From positions 868,001-932,000 of the forward strand of contig MU385856.1 in assembly GCA_022497145.1 (NCBI GenBank): DNA of 64,000 bases. Reading direction: 5' to 3'. Below are positions 12,299 to 25,002 of the stretch, one piece after another (position 1 is the first letter of the stretch; each line of letters begins with the position of its first letter). The position numbers and the translations under genes are program-made. Source of the stretch: Rostrohypoxylon terebratum. Lineage: Eukaryota > Ascomycota > Sordariomycetes > Xylariales > Hypoxylaceae. The notes beneath the pieces are model-generated. The model was not told the DNA's origin. It saw only the letters and a list, made by a program, of their open reading frames with translations, and made no database searches.

Positions 12299-13079
12299 TT
12301 GACGCTTGATTTGGATAGAGCTAGTGTGCAGTCCTCTCGGTTTTCTGCATATTCCGAACGGGCATCAAACTGCCTAGCTACTTAGGTACTTGAAGAATGT
12401 GAAGGCATACCATTCAAGTGAATGGTACGGCTCGATTTAGCATGTTTTTATGGAAAAATCGGAAAAGCAATAGTATAATAAAAAGTCTTACCTCGGAAAC
12501 TATCTGGCTTCGTGATATACACAGGTTTCCAAGACAGGTATTTTAGCACGTTTTCGGACTTAGAGACCGGATACTTGTACTACTGTTTACAAAAGCGGTA
12601 TTGTGCTTGGCTATTGCGGTTCCCTATGACGGCAGCGGCCAGAAGGTCTGTGTCGCGATGTACGGTATGGGCTCAGCTCTCATGATACAGTTCCAGGGCC
12701 TTATGGCTGGAAAACAGCGGCGATCTTGCCACGACAAAAGGCAATATGGACTGATAGCGCGACGTGGCAGGAGATGATAGACAAGCCACCCGTTGAACGT
12801 TGTAATATGGTGGCTGGTCGGCGTTTGTTCAAACCCGTTTTTGTACGCCGGAGAAGGTCGGTAGTCTGTAGACGCTCTCTCTTGCTCAGAGTCTTCGCCG
12901 TCCACCGTTCTTGTTTTTTACCCGCCTTTCCCGAGGCAGCTCTGTGCTATCTACGCCTAAACTCGACGAGGCGGACTTTTTGCCATACCTTCTACTACGA
13001 CATGTTCAATGCGTATCACATAGCACTAGCTCGTACATGAGGTGTAAGGTAAGATAAGCAGGGTGAAGCTGGACTTAGC

Positions 13080-13111
13080 TGCTGCTGCTACTACTGCTAC
13101 TGCTGCTACTA
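13080..13111. repeat. Trinucleotide repeat (CTG/CTA)
   Basis: About ten mixed GCT/ACT triplets in a non-coding context, followed by a purine-rich tract (13143-13185). Confidence 0.75.
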
Positions 13112-13983
13112 GGTGACCCTACTAGTGTTGTGTTCATGTCACGCAAGAGGGAGGGAAGAGGGGAGAAAAAGGAAAAGGAAAAGGGGCCGTCCAACGGCGA
13201 CACAAAATCGTTCGCCTCCTTCCGTCTTTTCTTTTTCCTTCATTTGGGTTCTTTTTCTCTGACGTGTTCCCCTGAACCGTTCTCCTTATGTCGTGTTGAA
13301 ACGCTAGGTCGAGATAGCTTTCGCGTGCGGCCGCTGCTGTAGTGCATGTATTACATACTTACACACCCACATACATGCCTAGGTACATACCTAGGTAGGT
13401 AGCTAGTATACATATACCTACATGGGTACAGTGCGCGAGCATGCGGATGCTAGATTACGATAGGGGAGATAGGGGCTGTAGGGGCTGTAGGGAGAAAGAA
13501 AGTGAAAAGTTTGATGAGATTAACGTGAAAAGGATGTAAGAGGACGCAAGCAAGAGCGTAAGAGAGACTCGAAGAGCCCTGTTTAGCGATGTTACACCAC
13601 CGTGCCGTCCGCATTGGCCTGCCTAACCTTATTCAGCACGTTACTTTTAACCGGTTAATGCATTATTGGTAAACCGACAGCTTTTCTGTCCCGTCGGGTT
13701 CTTAGGACTTAGGACCTACGACCTAGGTACTTGGTGTTTGGTGTTTGGTGTTTGGCACTTGTGGATGACCGCCGCAGCGGACGATGGGACAAATGGATGT
13801 CCTAATGCGGGGAGACGGGTGGGGGAAAGCCTCCACGGGAAGTCCAAGACCTTCACAATGCGACTAGATACCACCGAAGTCCCAGATAGGCAGTATAGCA
13901 GTAGTCTTTTACGATTTCGTATATGCCTACTTGTATACCTGGTACCTACTTACCAGGAGGTAGACATCATACATCATACATCA

Positions 13984-14018
13984 CATATAGCATATAGCAT
14001 ATAGCATATAGCATATAG
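13984..14018. repeat. Tandem repeat, 5 x CATATAG
   Basis: Five perfect head-to-tail copies of the 7-mer CATATAG, preceded by degenerate ACATCAT units. Confidence 0.85.
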
Positions 14019-14099
14019 CATCTGATGTTAGGTACGATGGTATGATGCATTACTTAGATCACTTTAAACATACCTACGTTAGTCTATCCAAACCAGAAA

Positions 14100-14121
14100 T
14101 TTTTTTTTTTAAAAAAAAAAA
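14100..14121. repeat. T11-A11 tract
   Basis: Eleven T directly followed by eleven A: a self-complementary, strongly nucleosome-disfavouring tract in the gene-poor region. Confidence 0.85.
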
Positions 14122-17100
14122 CAAGCTACCATCGACATCACAATCTCAATCGAGATCCGTGATATAGCTTTCCCCTGATAGGTGATAGAAACCAACATAC
14201 CCAACCAACAAAAACCAGCGTCCGGGGTTCCTTTTACGGTTATAACTGCCTGGTCCCCTCTCCCTTCTCGAAGACTTGCCGTTCCACCAGGAACCCCCTC
14301 CTCGGATCGACTTGCAGGAATTCGATTTGTTAATTCCGAATGTACAGCTACCTACTTTGGTATATACAATAGGTGGGATGAGACGTTACTAGTTACGATC
14401 GCTATGGTTGCTATGGTCGCCATGGCTGACTAATCTTCTACTTAAACCTACCTGCTTAGAACCTTAAGGCTTAGGTACCTCGTAGCTCACCACTTGGCAC
14501 TATTGTACATAGTAGCAGCCAGCAGCCATATGCTCGCTTCCCAGCGTCATCTCAGACATGGGGTTATGCAACCGCAGTCCAAAACGGACTGGCTAGGTCT
14601 AGGCGCAAGCTACCTTAATATGTAAACGGCAGAAACGACAGACACGCAGTATGCGGCCATCATGCCGTGTAACATCAAGGGTATCCTCGAAAATAATTGA
14701 AGAGGGGGGGGCCCCATTGTCGGCGCCGCAGAACTGCAGCGTTTGGGTTTATTCGCAGGTGGAAGCTCGGGCGTGGCAGCGTGGGTGGGATAAAAAAAAT
14801 AAAAAAATAAAATTAAAATAAAATAGAAGGGACCTAAGGCGTAGAATGGAAAATAGAAGACGCCATAAGAGGAAGAAAAGGAAAAAGAGTAACGCCAATA
14901 CCCATGTCCGATGGACACCTGGACGGCTCGAACTCCGGCAACTAGATTAGGCTCGAAGTTATTAGCTCTACTTGTTGATTTTGGACATAGGCGCTGCTAG
15001 CGAATTATTAGACACAGTAATATATAATATAAGAAGTCCAAGTAAGTACACGTATATTGAACGCAGATTTAGCAGAGTAGTATTATGCGGTGAGAGAATC
15101 TTCATCCGTCCAATGTCGACGACAATGATACGTGCATACATACATGAATGCTGTAACACATGCTCTCTCGCCGAATTGATGCTGTCCTGGCGGTCCTGGC
15201 AGTGCTGGTAGACCTGCCATGGGTAGCTGGGTCTATTCTCAGAAGGGACCAAGTTCCAGCTGATCAACGCCTTGATCCGAGCTTCCAGAGCTAGACGGTG
15301 GGTAAAACAAATAAACAATACGTCAGGCTGGCGCCAATGACGACTTCGTGGACGTTGGTCGTACGACTTTTGCAGTCTTGATTCAGGTTTGATAAGAAAA
15401 AGAAAGCCGCGTTGCGAGGTTGCGCACTTGACGAGCCTAGCGGTCTAGCTGGAAATAAGCAGCTATACTCAACGTAAGGTACTAGATACCTAGCTATAGG
15501 AGATGGGTGTCCAGGGAAGTTGCTGAGAGACTTGTCAAATGTATGTATCTAGAAGCTTTCATACGAGGATGCGGATGATCATCCCGCTTGACCAAAGAAC
15601 GGGCCAAAAGACTGCACCCCGATAAGGCCGTTATATTATTCAAAATCTATTGTCATATATTTGTGGTGATCGTTGGGACCAGCAGAGCCAGTCAGGTCCG
15701 GAGACTTCGATCTTCTCACGTACATTACCGATCTAATGCGAGAAGTTACAAGAAAACCCCTGCAGGATCTGGGCAATTCCTTGTCAGACACGTTAGGCCA
15801 AGTGTTTCCCACCACCTCCCAGGTGCTAGCCTTACGAATTAGAATTAGAGCAGGACGTTTTCCCGTAATGTGGCGGTTTTACCAAATGAATGGTTGAGCG
15901 CCACGGCCGCTGACGCGTGCAGCATCTATCGAATTCCAAGCAAGTTCTCGGCCGTGATTGGTTCTCGGATTTACCAATAACTGCCTACTACTAGGTACGC
16001 AACTCGATAGTCAATTGCCGGCGGTCAGACTACTTTTTTATAAAGAAGGCGATGATCTTATTGAGCTACGTCCAAGGTGAGCGAAGCGGATTCCCTTCTA
16101 CACCGAAGATGATCTCCCCGGTCCATTGCTGCGACGTCTGAGACGGTAGCAGTATGTAACGTTGCGGGAAAATTCCATGTGATAGCTAGTAGGAGAATCT
16201 GACGTCGACGCTTTTCGCGAGTCGCAAAGAAAAAGTTTCCATGTTGGTTCTGGAGTCCGAGTTTTCTACGCGATTTGTCTACCTAGTTCCTATAGGCATA
16301 GAAACCATAGAAACCACCTAACTTATACGGACGAAAGTCAAAACTAGGAAACCAAAGTCCGAAAGGGATGTTCATGGTTGGCGAGATCGACCCGACGATT
16401 TGGTAGATAGGGCGGGGCCGGAGACCCAAATGGCAATTATTGCAGGTGCAAACAAAAGGCGCCGGGAAGCAGATCCTGATGAGGCTATTGATGCATTCAA
16501 TTGGCAGTAATACAAAGGCTGACAGCCAAAGGGAGCTCGTCTTAAACGCCTCCATGCGGGTTACAAGGCGTCCGTTAGGAGAACGGCCAATTGGATTCGA
16601 ACCACCCGCATCGTCCCAACCGAACCGGTCTCCAAGAGGCTTACAAGCTATCAGCATGTCAAGAATCTGACCCAAACAATTTCGACCGGTGAATTCTAGG
16701 ATTCCGGTATGCGTGGTCATCAAACTCCGAGTTGAGGAAAAAAAAACATTTGTTGCTGACACGATTATACCCAAGGTCGCCGTGGTCGCCGTCGTGGTCA
16801 TGGCGGTCGTGGGGGTTTTATGAGACCCAGAATATCGATGGACTTTCTTTCAGGATTTTCCACCGAAGCTGCTCGCCACCACCAGGAAAAAAAAGGAAGA
16901 AAAAAGAAAAATTAAATTCCAAATGTAATAACCGTTTCACGTAAACGAAAAGGATCTTCCCACCTCTAGTGCTGGATCTAACGCATGTTGCGAACGACCT
17001 GGCGAGCTGCGCATACCGTGGCGCGAGCGGTGATTCGCGAGGTCGGTAAGCCTCTGAGACATGGCGAGGTGACGCTGGCTTAATGCCGGACGCCTGGTCC

Positions 17101-20100
17101 CTGCGATGGGTAATAGGCAGGTTTACGGCTGTAGTAGTAGTAGGAAAGTGATATACGCACACGGGGAACGTTCCCCTCTGGCTCGCTGACAAGGAGTTTC
17201 CTAGTTTCTCGACCCATGGCCATGTTGTTGGGACAGAAGACGGAACCTTGGAAGTTAGATCTCACCGCGATCTAGGCCCTGTGGGTCGCATGAAAAGACG
17301 GTGCTATGTAGGTGAGGCTTTCCCAGACAAATCTTCAACCACGATCGTTCACCCAAAGAGGTCCCTGATGCCGAATGAACAACGTGGAGCGATCGGCCCG
17401 AGCCATCTTCGTATGTATGGCTGGCTGCAAGGCCTTAAGCGAGTATAGCAGGGAATCTGCTAGTAAACCCAGCATTCCCCAAGTTACCAGCCTGCCACAA
17501 GGTTTAAGACAACTTGTATCACTTTCAAGGTTATACATATGTACACGGCGTTGATAGAAGAACGATGTCATTAGGTAAGGTGTGGTGGGACTTCGGCCGA
17601 GGTAGCAAGGGACCTTGGTATGTAATTAGAGGGAAAAGTAATATAATTATAGCAGGGTTGTACCAGAAGCAGATCAATGTTGGTTGACAGCGGGCGGAGG
17701 CGTCCATGTCCATGTGTGCATGGTAGTGTAGTGTAGTTGAGGGTTCGCGTGAATGCCTCATTCTGAATTCAGCCTTTGATTGCTTAGCGTATCTTGATGC
17801 TGGTTTCGAAACAGCTATTGCGCCAACGATAGTTCATCGAGCGGGAGACGCACGTACTCGCATCTTCTATCTAGCACCTGATGTCGCTAAATTCAGAACC
17901 CTCCCTTGCCGCAGCCGTGCATTTTCATGTATTGTACAATACATAGTAGACATTGGATGTACCTGCGATACCCACCTACATGAAAAGCTACCGCACTTGG
18001 ATATTAATGATGCGACCCTATATTCTACATATCACATCCATCAGCTACTAATGAGATACAAGTTTTTAGGTAGTTCTTTGTTCTCGCAAGTTTGCCTTTG
18101 GTAATTTGAGACACTAGGAGGCTCGGATGAGATGAGCTTCATTTATAGGATGGGCCAACTAGTCCTTTCGTCTTCTTGGATCATCCTTGCAATTCTGTTT
18201 AGCCTCCTTTGACTGAGCAACCTGAGTTTGACTACGTCTTGTACATGCTTATACCTGTATTGGCGTATTGATAGGTTCGGCCTTTAAAGCCCTCTCTGTA
18301 AGCCCCCCTCCCTCCCCCACATAGCGACGTGACAAGACAGCGAGACTATTTACCCGGCTGTATCAGTCACTCGCCTGCGGATTCGAGAAATCTGTGATGA
18401 GGAACCGAAAAGGTAAGCTTTCACGCGTAGGAAGGAAGGTGTGTACATGTATGGATGTTATGTTCGTGATGGGAAATACTATGCCAAGAATGTTTACACG
18501 TGTATGAAGTCGCCTTCTACCGGACCCATAAAATGATGCTTTCCTGGCCAAGTACCTGCTAGGTAGAAAGGTAGGTACTACTAGGTAGGTAGGTAAGTAT
18601 TGTATAATATATTGCGATCCTAGGACCTATGTATAGGACCAAGGCTTGCAAAACCCGATCTACCCCAGAACCTTAAGCTGGGGTGGATAAGAGATTTTTG
18701 CCTTGACAAGCCAGGCGTTCGGCGTTCGGGCGTATTTGGCGCTTAATGCTTAACCGATGGACCATCATCTGCTGATGAAGCAGGAGAGAAATGATGATTA
18801 ACAAACCCCGTCCGCTGGGTTGATCTGCATTGAATTTCAGATCTTGGGGTCCCGACAGGGGTGACACAACGTGGGGGGCTGGACGGGCTAGGCATCCAAT
18901 ATATTCGATATCTTCATCTAAGCGGATACTTATGTAGGATGTTTGTCATGTAAGGCCGTTGAAGAAAGTGAAAGGTGATGGGTTTACGGACATATTTGGC
19001 AATGAATGGATACCATCGGCGTGGTAACTATGGATCCGTTCATATATCCCTTCGGATCGGATGTTTAGGACCCTAACGATTGATGAGGATATTGAGCTAG
19101 GGATGATGCTCCACGGCATGTTAGTCCGGTTCGAACATCAGTATGATTCCCCGGAACCTCGTTTCTTCCAGGGACTTGCCTCCTTAGATGTACCGGCGTA
19201 TCGACATACCGGCTTTATGGCATATGCTATTAGTATTACAAATCCACAGGCAATTTTGAGTAACTCAAGTCAGGATGAAGTTAGTTGAAATCGAAGCAAG
19301 GAGTAAGAAGTGTTAGGGGTTCGGTACTATCACAGGCTGCACAGGCTCTCTGACCAGCGTACAAGAGGTACATACCTATGTAAGTATCTATCTAGTCCTT
19401 GCAGTGTATGTAGTACCTACCAGGACCTAGAATCCTAGATAGGTATCTATGTACACATATCTATACCTACTACCTAGTACCAGGTATACGTATAATGTGT
19501 TTTGAGCTTATGGTAACATTAAGTTTATTTTTATAAAATATCCCGTAGTGTTAGTATTGTTATCATTGATCTAGACCGAGGTATACTGGTGTGTAAAAGT
19601 ATGGATCCATGATAAAAAGATGCAAAAGGGCAAGAATCAGCATGAGTGGTTTATATTTACAGTAAGAAGTAATTCGCGATCGATGAAGTCGGATTTTGGT
19701 TTAGTAGTATGGACTACTATATTACTATATGTACTAGCTGGGTGAACCAACTTAAGACTAACCGATTATGTAGGTATTTACGATAGATTTAGATTCTTTC
19801 TTTTACTATGTATACTATGTATACTATGTAGATATCTATCATTTCCAGATCTTTATTTTCGGAAATGACGCGTAGGATAAAGCAGCAAAATCGGGAGGCT
19901 CTCCCCTAACAGCTCTTTCCCGCCCCGGCCAGCTCGGGTCGCCCCACTTACTCCACAACGCACCGCCCCGGAACCGCCCTTCCAAGTGTTGCAAAATCCA
20001 CTTAGGCACCTTTTAAGAGCCACTAAGGCCACTACGTCGTAGGTTGCTAGGGCACTAGGGCCACAAGAACCACTTATATCCACACCTCCCGCTAATAAGC

Positions 20101-20224
20101 TAAGGGCAACCAACTCTAACCTATTCTAACCAGTTCCCCTTGTCGTGAACAGGGGTATACTCGCACACATCATGCAGAATCACCAGACCGTGATCATTTC
20201 ATCCACTATTTTCCTGATCTCTTG

Positions 20225-20332
20225 TCCCTCCGTCTTTTTATTTTTATTTTTTTATTTTTTTATTGCTATCTTCTTTTTCTCCTTCCTCTTCCTCCTCTTC
20301 CTCCTCCTCTTCTTCTTCCTCTTCTATAGGTG
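20225..20332. repeat. Polypyrimidine (CTT/CTC) tract
   Basis: Over 100 nt almost purely C/T on the plus strand, followed by a purine-rich (GGA)n tract at about 20387-20420. The two tracts are partly complementary to each other. Confidence 0.7.
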
Positions 20333-20796
20333 CTCTCTTGGGTATATCTCATCTATTCTCTCCCCTTCGGCAATTAGCGGTTGGGGAGGAGGAGGAGGAG
20401 GAAAGAAGGGGAAGAAGAAAAATATACTTACCTAGGTATCCTGTCTTTACTCGCCGTTGGCCAAGCAGAAAGGACTCCAAGTCGGAGATAGCATTGAAAT
20501 GACTTATAATAATGTATCGGTGGAATAATTCCTAATTCCTGCATAAAATACGGCATATGAGAGAGCACCTCAAGATTTCTTCCCTGTCGAGGTAATCTAT
20601 CATCTCTGCGGAATCAAGATTGTCAGATCTCTCTCAAGCAACGTATATGCGCTATGTCGCAAAGATGGATGGCCTACGACTACATAGTACTATAACCTTA
20701 GTCAAATTCCGATTTCCTTCGGCAATCTCTTGCGTACGGAATATAATACTATGTACTGCGTAGTACGTAGCCTACCTACTATAGAGACTAGAGACT

Positions 20797-20836
20797 GGAG
20801 AATGGAAAATGGAGAATGGAGAATGGAGAATGGAGA
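20797..20836. repeat. Tandem repeat of GGAGAAT-like units
   Basis: Five to six near-identical 7-8-nt units (GGAGAAT, GGAAAAT variant). No coding context. Confidence 0.75.
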
Positions 20837-22991
20837 CACTTCACATAAGGCACGTGTGTACATAACATGTACCAATTGTGCAGACAGGACAGGCCAGGAA
20901 GAACGACACCATACGCCATCTAGGCCTGTCCGTTCCGTACTTGACTCTCCCCCACTGTACCAAAAAGTATTCGCATTGGTTGGGAAGCCGATCCATGTAC
21001 TGTACTTGTACATTACAAGGCCTCAGTTGATGCCGCCATCCATGATCACGACCCCGGCTTTCTCTTCTTCGGGTCTTGTGGAATACCTAGCCCATAGTGT
21101 ATCTTACTAGCTTGAGAGCTTTTCTCACCCCTTGACGGCAAACCCCTCGTCAATGAGAATCCACACGGCCTCTCGTTACCACCTAAGGAACTAAGGTAGT
21201 GTACTTCGTAACTCTCAAGCCAAACCATACCCTCTGGGCTTCCAGCTGCATACGCACATCCGTACTCTTTCGTACACACCCGAAAAATAGAACTGAGCAA
21301 AAGACTGGACTGAGTCCAGTTCAAGGTTCCTTGCTCCTTAAGACTCCCAAGGTTAACACACCCCAGGCTTATCGTGGAAACGAGGGGCAGGGGTCTCGCG
21401 AAATCACTTCGTTCCAATACTATCCTTGCCATCTGTGCGTACGGTTGTGTTTGGTCTAATTTTTGTTCACTACAAAAGACTACAACTACTATTACTACTA
21501 CTACCTACACACGGTATCATTTTCTCCACAAACCTTTGCCGCTTGCCATCGCATATATCCCTTTTCCTTTTCGCTGAGTTTTATTAATGAGAACGAACCT
21601 CGGGTAGTCTCACGTCAACCGAGTGGATGTGTCGCCGCATTCTCGTTGTTTCCGCGCGAGGCAGCTAGGTCTATCATTTTATCATCGCAATTGTTTGAAC
21701 TCTTGCTGCCGCTCACCTCCCCGAGTACCACTGCCGCTTGCCGCACGAGCACTGGGAATCACATGGTTTTACGAACACTCAAACTCCGCCGCATCGTCAT
21801 CTATCCCTCGCATTATACTGCCGGCAACCCGTGGTGGTATTTAGCTAGTTAGTTGCCTTTATTCACTACCTTGTTAATTCGTAGCGTTCAATACCCCCCC
21901 TCTAAATTGGTTGGTAAACGCCCGTCAAGATCCTCCTTATAGTGTGCCCAGCTCCGCGGCTGCAAAAGCGACGGATAAGTATATCTAGCAGCAGCAGCCC
22001 TAGAGCTCAGTGCAATTTATCTCGAATTGGCTTTTATACGCTCTCACAACGGTCTTGAACTGATTTCCGAGACAGCTACAGAAGCTAGGACGGGGCATAT
22101 CACAAGCGAGTAAAGAGGCCTCATTGCTCGATGTCTTACAACTTTCTAGAAGTGAAAGAGGACACCCATCGTCCTTCGCGCGCTACCCTTACGACTAGTT
22201 GATAACCCCGTTTGAAATCACTGCGGGCCTGCCCAAGCTCATTAAACTGAACACGCGCCTATTCAGCTCCCACCTTACTATATTGCCTTTCTTTGTTAGC
22301 ACGGAACCCATGCTTAGCTTAGCTTAGTTCGCAGCCGCCTGCCAACTCTACATCCAGGCTTGATAAGAATTATTTCTCATCCCGTTTGGCCAACCACCCC
22401 CCCTTTAGACAAGTAAGCTCCCGCTGTCGCTGCTAAACAAAGAAAAGACTGTCTCGTCTGAAGGCCATCAGCCCTCGATGTGCGTTTTGCCTTCCCGTTC
22501 GGCATCTCCACCTCGATAGGTCGCTCTCAGGTCCTCTTAAGCTCGTTTGGGTCTGCCAATACGAAGTGCTACACTCTTATCTTGCCACAACTTCTCTTTT
22601 AACTACACCCTCGCACATATATTGGGCACGCGCACCACTTATACTTGCATCGTCACGACATATCTAGCTCTGACAAGGAAATCCTCCTAGACTGCACTCA
22701 ACCGGTGCCTTTATTCTACTTCATCATTATTCAACCCAGGCCTGTCTTGCTGCCTTTCTCCGTAAGACACGTCTGGACACAGCGTCGAAGACGGAAATCG
22801 GCGACATTTTTGCAAAGGACCTAAGTGAGACCTGGACGATACGGTTTTGTGTGATGAACTGAAGTTGGTAGTGGTGGAGAGGCTCTGCAAGTTCACGAGT
22901 TCGCCGCACTTTCTACGGGACGAGGACTGAAATAAGACCACCTCTGCCACGAATAATCACCTTCGAATATCAGTCTCCTCTATCTCCAGCC

Positions 22992-25002
22992 ATGGTTCAA
23001 GATCTGAACCAATCCAGGGATACATTCCCTTCCAGGACATACTGGCCACACCAGGATAGGTTTCCCATGGAGCCAGTTCCGGACGATGGTCGCTTCGCCG
23101 ACTCGCAAGACGTGAGACGGCCTCCCATGGTAAGTTGAACGCCTCCTGCTAATTAAACTGTCGTGCTAAGTGTCAAAACAGGCGATTGACAAGGCTTTGC
23201 GTGAGTATTGTAACATTTCCGCAGAATTCTATGTGGTCATACCGGTTATCGAAGGGAAGCCTCACATTTTCACGGCTCCACACATACCATCGATAAACAT
23301 ATCGAGATTCTTGGATGTGGACGCTCTTAGTCGCGAACTGCAGCGAGCTCAATCTGGTGAGTTCTGAGTATCTGACCGGAGCCTAAGACATATAACTAAC
23401 ACCCTCTAGCTGCAACCTCTACTTATCCTGAATCGGAGTTTGCCTCCTTCGATTCGGATATTAGTCGATATCCCATGGACTCGTCTAGACGCTGGACGCA
23501 GGACCGACGATATGCCCAATCTATGAGCCTAGCGGGCTTTGAGGATGATGGGGATTACAAAGCTCGCAAACGACCAAGGGCGACGTTGTCGCGGCGTGGA
23601 ACCGAGAGCTTTGAAGATGAACCCCCGCCTTCGTCGGGTTCTCTGAGGAGAAAGATTGAGATCCGCAACGAAAAGGCTGTATGGCAATTTTACGAAGAAC
23701 GTTTCAAAAGCATTCAACAAAATGCTTGCAAATTGTTGGCCAAGGCTTGGGTGAAGGCTGTTGAACCCAAGAAGCAATCCACACATCCTTATACTGGGTC
23801 AGATGAGAAAGCACCTGATTGGTGGCCCAAACCTTGGGGTCTCGGAAAAGAACATCGGGTAAGACACAAGGAGCCTGATCACTTATATAAGAGAGGTAAG
23901 AGGCGTGCAATGGATGTGTGAAAAGGACGAAGATACTGATTCATAATTCTAGAACGGATACATCTTCTGGTACACATTCTTCGGTTGATCGTCGAACCTC
24001 ACCACAAACAACACCCGGCCGTACAAAAGCTTTACTTAAACGTAGCGAAACTAGAGGATGTCACGACCGAAGCCTTGTCGTCGTTCTTCGCCGACAAAGA
24101 TAACCCGGGCAATATGGCGAAGAAACCTTACCTGAAGGAGATATTTAGAGTAGCACAAAATGAAGAACGCTACAAAGACGGTCAAATTGGTAAGCAGCCT
24201 AAAAGCCCCCAAAGACGTGAGAATATTACTAAGCGTAAATATAGATGGGACAACGATTGTTCACGTAATGCCGATCGATCGAGTTGGCCAAGGCTACGTG
24301 TCGGACACGGAGGACGTGACCCCTGGAAGAGAAGAGGGTGATCACAATCCAACACCGAACTCATCGAGCGCATCGCCTACGAGAACCAGTATACCGCAGG
24401 CTCTAATGGCCCAGACGCATAGCGCCGAGCAAAGCCCTACCACTCAAATGCCCAACGATACCTTCGTGGGGGATATGCCGGTTCGCGGGAACCAATATTC
24501 TCAACCCATCTTAAATACAGAATTGGCTGCAGAACGACCAACTTTTGTGGAGACGCCTACTATACCTACCCAAGCTCCACTCCATCCAACGACAAATATC
24601 AGTCTTCACGATATGTATTCAAGTACTCACGACTCTAGTAGGAGATCGTCAATGTTCACGTCCCCGCCTGAATACCCAAGTCCAGCCACACCGACTATCT
24701 ACCAACAGTGGCAAGGGAATTCAACGGCGGCAACGAATCCGTCGATTTATGCTTTTCCACCGCAAACTAGTAATACACATCAGCCTTTCGTCGGCCATAA
24801 TGCAGTGTCTATCTCGCAAAACCAGCAATATCTAGGGACTTCGTTCGACGGATTGCCAAGAGGAGGTCACGATCCGCAGCATGGTGGAATGATCCGCGCC
24901 CTCCCTCAGCCGGGCTATCCTAGCTACATGTCTCACGAACCGGGGCATCTTACAGCGTCGGGTACTAAAACTGAGCCCCTCCCCCGGCACCCTACGCAAT
25001 AG
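22992..25002 (+). CDS. DUF2841 / YDR124W-like helical-bundle protein
   Basis: Conserved fungal protein of unknown function. It matches the DUF2841 family (related to yeast YDR124W and a protein of the A. fumigatus subtelomeric hrmA-associated cluster), as recalled from family signatures. Five exons: 22992-23129, 23182-23356, 23410-23895, 23953-24189 and 24245-25002; predicted 597 aa. The conserved core (about residues 145-290) is rich in Trp and basic residues: AVWQFYEERF, the WWPKPWG block, REPDHL-like KEPDHLYKR, and ERIHLLVHILR formed across the third intron. The last 290 residues are Pro/Ser/Thr/Gln-rich and look disordered, as in many nuclear regulators. All junctions keep phase with GT-AG introns of 51-57 nt. 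The long upstream leader with small uORFs suggests translational control. A nuclear role is inference only. Confidence 0.8.

Larger units (their letters stand above)
12299..22991. other. Gene-poor region of 10.7 kb
   Basis: No reading frame here looks like a known protein; the longest open frames (up to 172 codons, minus strand 16283-16801) have ordinary low-complexity composition and no motif. The stretch is rich in TAGGTA/ACCTA words and simple repeats (listed separately). From roughly 21.1 kb to 22.99 kb the pyrimidine-rich, gene-proximal sequence with several short upstream ATGs is a plausible promoter and long 5' leader of the DUF2841-like gene. I see no transposase, reverse transcriptase or RNA gene. 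Confidence 0.5.

Noticed and set aside
12380..12430. Short hairpin CCATTCA-AG-TGAATGG after the ABC transporter as a terminator
   Set aside because: Hairpin terminators are not how nuclear fungal genes end transcription, and 7-bp arms are common by chance.
16570..16660. Perfect tRNA B-box-like GGTTCGAATCC on the minus strand
   Set aside because: The bases that would form the T-arm pair only in part, no matching 5' acceptor strand is found at the right distance, and no convincing anticodon arm exists. At most a decayed tRNA-like fragment.
16283..16801. 172-codon open frame on the minus strand in the gene-poor block
   Set aside because: No ordered domain, biased start (Thr/Ala run from simple repeats), and no splice signals extending it into a recognisable protein.
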